Notes under the pieces: generated by a model | What the model saw: only the letters and a program-made list of their open reading frames with translations | Databases searched by the model: none | Told to the model about the DNA's origin: nothing | Shown: positions 55,332 to 64,000 of the stretch, in pieces | How the letters are laid out: each line of letters begins with the position of its first letter | Position numbering within the stretch: position 1 is the stretch's first letter | NCBI GenBank assembly: GCA_037367355.1 | Contig: CM074703.1 | Span: 2,914,001-2,978,000 of the forward strand | Length of the DNA stretch: 64,000 nt | Reading direction: 5' to 3' | Source: Neoscytalidium dimidiatum | Lineage: Eukaryota; Ascomycota; Dothideomycetes; Botryosphaeriales; Botryosphaeriaceae | Made by a program: the position numbers and the translations under genes

Positions 55332-56129
55332 ACCGTTCCCATTGTCGCCGCCGCCTCCGTCCCCGCCCCCCTTGTCACCTCCATCCGCGCCCCCTCCGGC
55401 GCCGTCTCCACCATTCGCCGCGTCCTCTCCGTCTTTCTTCTTGTCCCCTTCATCGTCGCTCTGTGCCCACGCCGCCGTCGTCTTCTGCGCCGCCTTCTTC
55501 TTCTTCTTGTGCTCGCGTACGTTATCCACCCTCCAGAAATCCACCCTAGGCGCACACAACCCCACCTTCTCCAGCAAGTCGATCGACGACGGCGGCGATA
55601 GCGGGGACGGGGACGGGTACGGGTACGGAGAGGGCGAGGACGAGGGCGCGCGCGGAGGCCCGTACGGAGGCGGTGAAGGGAAATCGTCACATGGCGGTGG
55701 GGCGAGGTCGGCGATCCGCGCCGTGGCCAGCGCATCGCTGGCCGTGTAGTCCGGCGGCGCGGCGTCGAGCGTGTCCTCGTACGCCGGCGGCGGCGGCTGC
55801 TGCTGCTGCTGCTCCTCCTCTTCCTTCCGCGCGATGCTACAATTGCTCGACACCGCGCCGTCCGGCGTCGCGTCGGACGGAATGCGGCTGCGCAGCTCGT
55901 CCCGCCACTTCGCGTCCTGCTCCTGCGCGAGCGCGGCCAGGAAGCGCGCGGAGCGCAGGGCCTGGCCGAGCTGGCGTCGCAGGATTTCGAGCGCGGGGCG
56001 GTTGTGGTGTTGGTGTTGGTGGTGGTCGTCGTTGTCGTTGCGGGCTTCGGTACGTGAGGGCGGTCGGGGTTTTCGTCGCGGCGGTGAGGCGCGAAGGGCC
56101 GTGGGCAGGGCTACTGCTGCGGTGGCCAT
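49393..56129 (-). CDS. Giant disordered repeat protein with tryptophan/poly-lysine modules
   Basis: Two exons, 55050-56129 and 49393-54921, with a 128-bp intron (GTAAGC...CAG), give 2202 residues. No folded domain is recognisable. Residues about 190-820 hold at least ten modules: an acidic patch, a Trp-rich core such as EWGGW or DWSWG, then a Lys block such as KKDKKKKGK. Pro/Glu spacers separate them; the Trp cores sit at about 280, 345, 478, 523, 566, 613, 665, 704, 761 and 806. A middle part has a Glu/Ala/Lys coiled-coil with a tandem repeat (ERLEKEEAERAA twice) and two copies of an IVxIIDEA motif. The C-terminal 700 residues are Arg/Ser-rich with motifs GASFGLFSIGG and GGIMGMFGLG, then a long Arg/Glu helix, ending SSWLKGLKMF. 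A structural or condensate-forming scaffold is the best guess; septal-pore or Woronin-body tether proteins of filamentous fungi have comparable composition. I cannot name a homologue. Confidence 0.85.
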
Positions 56130-57180
56130 GGTTCAAGAGTGCTTGGGGATCTCGGCGAAGATGGCGCACTGGTGTGTGGTTGTCGAGTCGTCGGGGAACA
56201 TCTGAGCCAGGATCTCTCTCCGTCTTTCTTCCCTTTCTCTCTCTCTCTCAATCAATTTGCCAGTGCGCGTGATGTCGATTTGTGCGGACGAGAGGTGAGA
56301 CCAGTCGTCAGCCACGCGTTGTGTGCAACGCCGGAAAAATGGTAGGCGAGGGGAGGAAACGAGGTAAAGGGCGCGCGGTGTGAGGGAAAGGGTATTTCGA
56401 GGCGTTGATCTGTTCGTAAGAGGCGCGCGCGGCGCGGGATTAATTAACCTCTGGTATGCGCGCGGGCGCTCTTACTCTCTCTTCTCCAGATATGCAAGGC
56501 GCGCAGAAAAAGAAGTAGAGTGCGAGAAATTGGTATAGTAGACAGCCGCCCCGAGGAACACAGAGAAAAAAAAAATAAAAATATAAGCGGAGAATGAGGC
56601 GAGCCAGAAGAGAGATGAAAAGTGTCGGCAGCGCGTTTGCTCGAGCGCCTCAACTTTTTTTCCCCCTGTAGATAGGAAGTGAGAAAGGGGAGGGAAATCC
56701 TGCTTATTTCCGTCTGAGAGGCGTTGCGGGAGGGTTACGCAAAGAATCCCCTTTCTGCGAGACAGGGACTGTGCGAGCGAAGGGAGAGCGCAGAGTAAAT
56801 TGTGTGGTGGTTGGACTGGCGGGTCACAAGGTGTGCTCGGCCAACGACTCGCCAGAGGGTCGGCTCTCTCGTCCACGACCCAGCCACTGGCTGGCCCTGG
56901 TTGCGGTGTGATGGTCACCCTCGGCTGCTCTGCTCCCGGCCAATCTTCCGCGATAGGCGATCCGTCCCCGTGCGCCGCCGTTTTGTGTCGAACGTGCAGG
57001 TGAGTGGGCGAGTTGCGCTCAGCTTCCCGGCGAAGGGAGATGATGGAGTGGTGGCCGCCGGGCGGGATTGGGGAAATCCTTCAACAAGAAGGGTACCGCG
57101 AGGGGCAAGCGACTGTGTAAGGTGCAAGTGGAGAGTCGCGCGCGAAGAGATGGCACGCGGCGGGAATGAACAGCATCAGT

Positions 57181-57215
<35 letters not shown>

Positions 57216-60136
57216 GCATCCACGCGCGCACACGCACACGGCGGGAACATGGACGTGTCCAGCTAGGCAAAGATGTGCAACAGTCAGTGAGCCACCATAT
57301 TTTTTCCTCGCTGCCGTTGGTTTCCCTCCCAAGCAGCGCCGGGCGGCCGCTAATCGACACCATGCTCGGTACTGTACACAGTGCGTGCGTGCCTAGCCAA
57401 CACAAGTCATCAGCCGGGCGTCATTCGAGGCCCCGTCGTCAAGCAGCTGTGGCACTGCTGCAGACTGCGCGCCGCCATCTCATGCATCATGCCCACTCCG
57501 CCGGCTGCAGGGCGCCATCTCCCACCGCTCACAGCTCGACTTCGCGGCTCTCGCAGCCCGCCAAGTCTTCCAGACGCAACCTGAAAATGCCCCGACTTGA
57601 CAACAGACCAGACGCGCTGCACTTGCCCTGTCGTCTCTGTCAGGCCCCAGGCCCCTCGGCGATCCGACTCGTCCGCACGTCGCCGTGATCGCTCTGCGCC
57701 TCTGACACGCCCATCCTCACCGCTTCTCTTCGCTCACACTCCACCCACCTAAGATCCGCGAAAGAAAAAAAAACGAAGCGAATGATCCCCCATCCAGGCC
57801 AACCCTGCCCCCGTCCGGCCCGGACTTTGCCCCACTGCTGGGCTCCTAGCGCGCCCGGCTTGCGCCCGCCATCCTGTCTCGTCGTCATCCGCAGGGCTGG
57901 CTGCGGCTGGCGCTGGGCTGGCACAGCGGGCAGTCCGAGAGGTCCACCGCCCCAACGTTTCGCCCTCACTCTCATCCAAGCGAAACTCCTGGCCGCGGGT
58001 CCCGTTTCGCCGTCGTTTCATCAACGGCCAACACATCCCCTCCTCCACCTCCCCCTTCCCTTCCCGAGCCCGCCCCCGTTCACCCGTCGGTCGGTTTTGC
58101 ATGTGTTGTTTCTCGCGATGACACGTTTCTTTTCTAACATCATGCGCCATGCTCTCCCGCCGGCCGCCATCCCCTCCCAGATCCCAAGAAGAAAGGTACG
58201 CAATAGTATCGCGCGACTATCGACGGCTCCACACGTCACGCCGCCGCTCGGAACGCGCCAACATCGCAATCACGAGGCCCGTCCCGCAACCGAGCCCGAA
58301 ACACTGTCCATCCGTGATGACCCTGCGCGCGGGGCACGCAGCCGCAGGCGTCCAAACCGCGTAGCCAGCGAACCCCAACCCCCCAACCACAGCGGGGTGG
58401 AGGAAGGGACTCTCCCTCAAACCCGCAACACAGCTTGAACGGGCAGCTGAAAGCAGTTTGTTCGGACGCAGATCTCGCCAATTGTAGACGACGACGGTAA
58501 CGTCGCGAACGACTGCTTCGGCTGCCCATGAACTTTTACCTCAGCGTCAGCCCTTATTGAGTGGCCTTCCACCACGAAGCGAAGAGTCATTCCTTTTTGC
58601 CACTCGCTGTGCCCACTACCATCTCGATCGCCACACAGTGCCTCATCCCGTCCGTACATGTGTACCTACATCAGGGTATGCCATGCCATGCCAACTGTCT
58701 TGCATACCCGCCGGCCGTTCGCCGGCCCTGGAGATATTGCAGTAGTTCTAGACCCGACAGCGCTCTTCTGACACCCAGGTAAGAAACGAGGGTTAGAAAT
58801 AATTCCAGACACATGCAGCTAGCGGTGGCCTGCGGTGTTGAAGCGTCTCTCCCATCGCCACCGCCAAGAATCTTTAGTGCGGTCAGGCAGGCAGGCAGGT
58901 AGGCAGGCGAGTAACTGCTGGACTAGCCGCTTTGTCGAAATGGAGTCCCCCGCCAGTCTGTTTGATGGTAGAGGGACGCAAAAATCTCACGTTACCCGTC
59001 TACACGTTGACATGCGGTCGCGCGTGGCTCTGCATGCATGACACATTCCTATGCCCGCGTACGCGCGACTAGTTGAAGAGTGGAAACCAGGCAAACTGCA
59101 TCCGTTGGCGAGGGATTGCCAGGTACTCACTGACCGGTCATAAGGCAGCCATTAGTGTGCAAGAAGGTGGAGGACGGCTGCGGGAGGAAGCGTTGAAGGA
59201 GAGGTGGTCTGTCGTCATTGGGAGAATCCGATGTTGAGAGGCTTCTACGATCGTTTTCGCAACTGGGGCCTCACCGTCTGATGTGGCGGTTGACCGCTTC
59301 GCTTCACGTCAGCCCCGAAGCAGAGCCTCGGATGCGATCAACGGGAAAGACACCTGAAAGCGCAGGCAGAGAAAGTGAAATTTGATAAGTTCAAACGAGG
59401 CTTGTCACATAACGTCGCAGGAAAGAAAATTTTCCCTTCGTCAATGCCGTGTCACGATCGGCTGCAGCTAACCCAAGCCTTGCGCAACACACCTCTTGCA
59501 CAAAAATGAAGCCGTTCAACGCAAGAACAGGCATCCTCAAATTATCTTTCAGGCAAACTGAGTATCGACGTCCGGCTATCTAAGAAGCAGAAGCGAATTG
59601 GAAGGAAAAATCGACAAGAAAACACAACAAGCTCTACAGCTACGTACATCCATACGGGGGGTATAAAAAGTTCTGGGATATCACGGAAAGCAGACTTTGT
59701 CCCGCCGGCCAGGCCGCCCAACCACCTGATCAAAAAAAAAAAAAATAACTGCGCCTAAAAAGAACACACCCCAGACTCTTTTTCTCTACTAGCTCCGAAT
59801 GGGAGAAGAAACGGGTATGGCAACGGACAAAAAAAAATAAAACTTGAAGGCACAAGGAATATTTCTCGGTAGTGAAGAAAAATAAAAAATAAAAAGACGA
59901 TCGTCGGAGTAATCCGCTGTGGTGGTGAAATTAAAGTAATTTTTTTTTAAAGAAAAAAGAAAGGGTTTGTAACGGTGAAATAAGTTTGGAAAGTTTTTAG
60001 TGAGAAGAGAAAATGGAGAAGCTTAAGTAATGAACGAACGACGAAAGTAAGCCTGCTTCCGGATGTGCAAGGAATACGGCTACATCGACAGAGGGTTTGA
60101 TTGAGGATTTATTTTTGCGCTTTCGGGTATTGCAGT
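56130..60136. other. Four-kilobase interval without a supported gene
   Basis: This lies between the start of the giant repeat protein and the stop of the next minus-strand gene. The first part has a TC repeat near 56229-56250 and GC-rich sequence. 57181-57213 is an (AGC)11 microsatellite, and 58880-58910 has a degenerate GGCA repeat. From 59740 to 60000 the DNA is A-rich and should be the 3' UTR of the gene ending at 60137. A minus-strand frame at 58217-58420 contains Gly/Ala/Leu segments that could pass for membrane helices, but it has no other support. A long promoter or 5' UTR for the giant gene is possible. Confidence 0.5.
57181..57213. repeat. (AGC)11 trinucleotide microsatellite
   Basis: Eleven exact AGC units. 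It is not in a gene I support, though one minus-strand frame reads it as a leucine run and another as an alanine run. Confidence 0.95.
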
Positions 60137-62595
60137 TCAGGCATCCTCATTCGGCACGCCGTCGAGAATCTTCCGGGCTGCGTCAAGTCTACGTCGCCAA
60201 ATTTTCGTTTCGTAATCGTCGTCTTGGGCATACTGAAGCCTCGAGCAGACCTGCTGGATACTGGTGGTGAGAGCATACAGCAAGTCTTCGTCCTTTTGCT
60301 TGAGCGGAGTGAGCTGACCCCTCTCTTTATGCGGGCTAAAGAACGAGGCCAGAATCCTAGCTGTGGGATCGCTTGTAATGTCAGGTGTGGAGTCACCGGA
60401 AGAGTGAATATTCTGACTGTAGAAGCTGCCTGCAGACCTCAACTGCCGCTGTCCACTTGACGAAGTGTGTTGACTGTAAAAGCTACCGGCCGATCGCAGC
60501 TGTCGCGGGGCGCTGGACGTCGAACGCAAACTCTGGTTGCTTGCTTTGGGAGGGAGCCGACGGCCGAGGGCTTGCTCGGTGAATTGATCAAGAGCTTCGT
60601 TGCTTTCTTCCGATTCGCCATCCGAGCCTGAACTGTGTCCCTCGGTTGCCGTCTGGAACGTGGCTACTGTAGAGATGGATTCCTGGCTGCGTGTACGGCG
60701 ATGCGGGGACAAGGCCGACTCTGGTAATGCGGGAACTTTTGGAGGAGGTGACGCCGGCCGGGTTGTCTCGACGGAATCCTCAGAACTGACACTCATGCTG
60801 CGATTCTCGCGGGTGTACGTGCCCATAGCACTGTGGAGGAAGAAATGCTCGTAGTCGAATGCGTCCGCACGATCCTCGTGGCGTTCGGCTACGACTTGAG
60901 GCGCGTCTTCATATATGCTCTCCCCATCCACTTCATGATCATCGCCCGCATAATCAGCCTCATCTCGTGCAGCCTCTTCGAGATCATCCAATACGCGAGT
61001 CTCGTCGGATCCGGCCTCGCTTGACTTCTCTTCGGCGTCCTCGTATTGACTGTTTTGGTACGCGGACTCTCTTTCGTGGAAACCACCGTTACGTACCTCT
61101 ACAGGCGATGATTCGTTGGACATTCCGTTGACTTGGTCAGATCCACGGCTGGAGCTGTATGGTGACGTGCCGTTTGCGTACTGGTCCGTGCCAGAATCCC
61201 ACATCCGAGAGGCAGTGAAAGGACTGGGAGTGCGAAGGTTCTGAAGGCTGCGCCTTTTCATCCCATCTTCCCGAGCTCGCTCCTTTAGACTTGATATTCT
61301 CCCCTTAAGATCTTGCATTTGAGCACGCAGATCGCTGGTAGTGGAGGCCGAGCGTCGCAGATCAGTACCCGATTTGTTGTAGTCTTCATCCTCCCGAAGC
61401 GTTTCCAAGGTCGGTGACGCCTGATAATTAGACGTTCGTGAAAGCGAACGAAGGTTATGTTGCTCGGGAGTTACCCATGTATGTCTGATGACTTCTTGGC
61501 TGCGCACGCCTCGTAGACCGCTGGAGCGATTTCCCACCGTATGACCGAGGCTGAAATCATGTGGGGACCATTGGCCGCTAAAACGCCCCATCGCGCTAAC
61601 GGCCCGCTTCTCAGGAGGTTGACTTCTGTGCGAAAAGGCTGAATCTGGCGGCGATGACACGGATATTTCGCTGTGCACGCGAGCATGGCCGGGGCTTCCG
61701 CTTGAGGACAGAGGTGGAGTCTGGAAGGAGGCGTGCTTTGCTTGCGGGATATAGACAGGACCAGACCCCCTGGGAGTTGGTGAAATACTAGAAGCCCTTT
61801 TGTAATAGTGGTAAGAGGTATATGAAGGGGGTCTCTGGGGCGGAAGCAGAGACTGCCGTGCACCTCTAAGATTGCCTTCCATAAGCTGCAAGATCGTTAG
61901 CTAGTTAGACGCGTTTCTCATCGCGCGGCACATACATTGAGCCTCTTCTTCGCGTTGGCCAAAATCATCTCGGCTCTCTTGCTCAGTGCTGCAGAGGAGA
62001 TCGCTTCCAGGTCCAGTTCTTCCTGGCCGTCAAGCCATTGCTCGTTATCCGTGTCATCGTCGCTGCCCGCCACATAAGGCAAGCTGCCATAGCGGCCGTC
62101 GCTGTCATCAGCGCTACCACTGCCATCACTGTCTGCATGGGCACCATCGAACCCGGCAGAATACAGCTCGCTGTCGGCATCCCCCGATCTCGCGCTTTCG
62201 AGTGCCTTGCGCTCCATGTCTCTTTGCCAATTGTGCATGACGTTTGTGCGTGGAGTGCCCCTGACCGCGTCATCGTCCTGGCGTGTTTGGCCCTTGGGAG
62301 TTGTGTCTCCGTCAAAGTCTCCGTCGAATCCCTCGAAATGGTTGTTCGGCGCCATGCGCGAACTCGTTGAGGGGCGGGAATTAGAGCCGCTCCGTCGGCT
62401 GGGAGGCGGTTTCGCCAGCTGAAAGCTTTGGCGCAAGAGATGCGAGGGGGGCGACGGAGGACGCTGGGATCGCAGGCGCGGTGATGGGGTCGAGTCTTGG
62501 CCGTCGCTGAGGTCCGGCAGGATCATATCGGGATTCGTGAGGGTGGGCGAGGGCGGCACCTGGGGCATCGCGCCCCAAGTCGTTAAGCTGACCAT
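60137..62595 (-). CDS. Ser-rich disordered protein, unknown function
   Basis: Two exons, 61936-62595 and 60137-61885, with a 50-bp intron (GTATGT...CAG), give 802 residues. The N-terminal part is Ser/Pro/Asp-rich. The stretch across the splice junction looks conserved and helical (SAALSKRAEMILANAKKRLN, then LMEGNLRGARQSLLP). A further helix (DLRAQMQDLKGRISSLKERA) suggests coiled-coil contact. A 12-residue motif, RQLRSAGSFYSQ, occurs twice at residues 681-711, separated by seven residues. The C-terminus is again ordered (LLYALTTSIQQVCSRLQYAQ, then IWRRRLDAARKILDGV). Many SP and TP sites suggest phosphorylation. I do not know a named family; a cytoskeletal or polarity role is conceivable but not shown. 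Confidence 0.78.
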
Positions 62596-63345
62596 GGCTT
62601 GTGGACGGGAAAGAGGACCTCGGAGCTGGCGAAGCGTGTAACCGTTTGACAGACGCGATCAGGGATGTCCTAGCCGGGGTGGATCATGGCGACGCGGCGG
62701 AAGGGAACACAGCGGAGAGCGGAGGGCGGAGGACGGGCGGCGAGAGGCGAGGACGGTCGCGATCGCTGGATGGCTTGGCGGGCTACTGCGCGGTCGAGAC
62801 AATGGAGGCGGGCATTTTTCGTGGTTGAGAAATCGATAGTTGCCCACGGCGGGCGGCGCGGTGCTGCTGCCCTCTCGCAGGGCCGGCGCCAGTCTAGTCC
62901 TCTCTCAGGGGGCCAAGCCGCATAGGGACCCGCCCACGGCGCGCCCGCTGCGCCCTCCCGCAAGCTTCATCTCCAACACTCAACGGCCGTCTTCTCCACA
63001 CTCCTTGCCTAACGCTGTGCTCCACCCACGCGTGCTCGCGTTCCTGAGACTGTGCCGCGCTTCCACGTGCCGTTCCGATCCACCCAGCTCATGCGCAGGT
63101 GGCAGCCACGTCTTACCCACCGCCCCGTTCGCAGATCGGCGGGCTGAGATCGCCTGGGTCGCGGGCCACACAGCCACGCGCGCCCGGCACCGTTGCCGTT
63201 GGAGGAAAACATGTCAGCCACAGCCACCCGCTGCTCGCTGCCCGCTGCCCGCTGTCCGTTGTCTGCTGTCCGCTGTGCGCTGTGCGCCGCGCATCTCAAA
63301 CATCCGCACGTGGGAACAATTCTGACAGCTCCGTCACTACTCGCG
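62596..63345. other. Upstream region of the 802-residue protein gene, with minisatellite
   Basis: About 750 bp of GC-rich sequence that should carry the promoter of the minus-strand gene starting at 62595. It contains a degenerate 7-bp tandem repeat at 63227-63289. No gene is supported. Confidence 0.45.
63227..63289. repeat. Degenerate 7-bp tandem repeat (nine units)
   Basis: Nine consecutive 7-bp units follow the consensus CCCGCTG or TCCGCTG (four near-identical units, then variants TCCGTTG, TCTGCTG, TCCGCTG, TGCGCTG and TGCGCCG). The period is exact throughout the 63 bp. Confidence 0.85.
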
Positions 63346-64000
63346 TTACGCATTAGCGTTGGCTAGGTGCGGCGGCACGATGATACGCCTCTGCAATTTT
63401 TCCGTCTGTGTAGCTAAGGAACAGAGCACGTGGCATTTTGCCGCGCGCCATGGGGCCATGAACAACCAAGAAGAGTTGAGGGCGGCATCTTACCTGTGCT
63501 TGCTGTGCCAATCGCGTCAGGACAGACCTCAGCTCCTGCTCTGTTGAGTCCATGGCTCGCAGCGGCGCCCAATGCGTGTTGAAGTGCGATTTTGCCATCT
63601 GCAAAGGGAGGGTGAACACAAAGGACTCATGCCTTGGAAGGACAGGGGCTCTTTTACCTGATCGTCGGCGCGACGCGGCGTTATGGGCTGATTTTGAGCG
63701 TTCCTGGCAGGGACCGAGCAGTGACGGCATGGCTGTTATGCGCCGCCACGGCTTGCTGCCAGTCCAGCCGTCGATCTCTCTCGCCTTTTTTGCGACCAGT
63801 CAACACGGCACGACAATCTATCTGCAAGCCTGGTTTAACTCGAGCTACAGTCCCCTCCGAACTTCGCTCGCTTACTCTCTTACCTGTACCGCTCTGCGCG
63901 GCCAATGCCTGTGCGCGGCTTGTCACTTCCGCCAGCCGCCTTCCGCGTCGGCAGGAATCAAGCTGGAGGTTATCGAACAAAGTTTTCAGAGCCTGAGCGC
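63346..64000 (-). CDS. Unidentified multi-exon gene, probably continuing past the right edge
   Basis: A run of good splice sites on the minus strand marks a gene: donor GTAAGA near 63884, acceptor before about 63746, donor GTAAAA at 63652-63657, acceptor at 63599, donor GTAAGA at 63488-63493 and acceptor TTGCAG at 63391-63396. Two reading phases stay open across the same exons, so the product is unsettled. One ends with MDSTEQELRSVLTRLAQQAQ followed by RRIIVPPHLANANA and a stop at 63346. The other runs from the window edge (LKTLFDNLQLDSCRRGRRLA) and ends AYHRAAAPSQR at 63353. The first looks more protein-like at its C-terminus. I recognise neither. Confidence 0.35.

Noticed and set aside
58217..58420. 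67-codon minus-strand frame with two membrane-like segments
   Set aside because: Gly/Ala-rich segments arise easily in this GC-rich stretch. There is no flanking splice or promoter evidence and no family.

Overview
This is nuclear DNA from a filamentous ascomycete (Pezizomycotina). The evidence is short GT-AG introns (mostly 50-80 bp), a beta-tubulin gene with six introns and wild-type residues at the usual fungicide-resistance positions, and a set of fungal housekeeping genes on both strands. A dothideomycete or eurotiomycete would fit, but I cannot fix the class from sequence alone. I see no rRNA, convincing tRNA, transposon, CRISPR or prokaryotic feature.

Layout: 1-3958 is relatively AT-rich and has no gene I can support. 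Then come HIR1 (minus, 3959-7320), a mitochondrial membrane protein of unknown function (minus, 8103-9356), verprolin (plus, 9667-11060), SLD3 (minus, 12711-15876), dipeptidyl peptidase III (minus, 16267-18770 or to 19094), beta-tubulin (plus, 19446-21194), OPI3 (minus, 22103-23262), an Mtr-like amino acid permease (minus, 23807-25521), LEO1 (minus, 27480-29098), MOB2 (plus, 29579-31165), a mitochondrial PPR protein (minus, 32132-34558), a DUF866/CZIB zinc protein (plus, 34955-36508), a small possible tail-anchored protein (minus, 37444-37953), a 165-residue coiled-coil protein (minus, 39703-40200), mitochondrial rhomboid protease PCP1 (plus, 40462-42267), kynurenine formamidase BNA7 (minus, 44525-46280), a possible 92-residue gene (plus, 46509-46880), a stomatin-like mitochondrial protein (minus, 47179-48658), a 2202-residue disordered repeat protein (minus, 49393-56129), an 802-residue disordered protein (minus, 60137-62595) and the exons of an unidentified minus-strand gene near the right edge.

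The genes do not form a pathway cluster. Themes recur because this is core genome: chromatin and transcription (HIR1, LEO1), replication (SLD3), polarity and cytoskeleton (verprolin, MOB2, tubulin) and mitochondrial quality control (rhomboid, stomatin-like protein, PPR protein). Several pairs are head-to-head with 260-480 bp between start codons.

The most unusual items are two. The first is the 2202-residue protein at 49393-56129, built of repeated tryptophan plus poly-lysine modules separated by Pro/Glu spacers, with about 4 kb of gene-poor DNA upstream. The second is the noncoding interval at 43650-44035, which has a perfect hairpin, a TATA element and a stretch resembling part of U2 snRNA. 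Exon boundaries were placed by eye from splice consensus, reading-frame phase and family similarity. No database search was possible.
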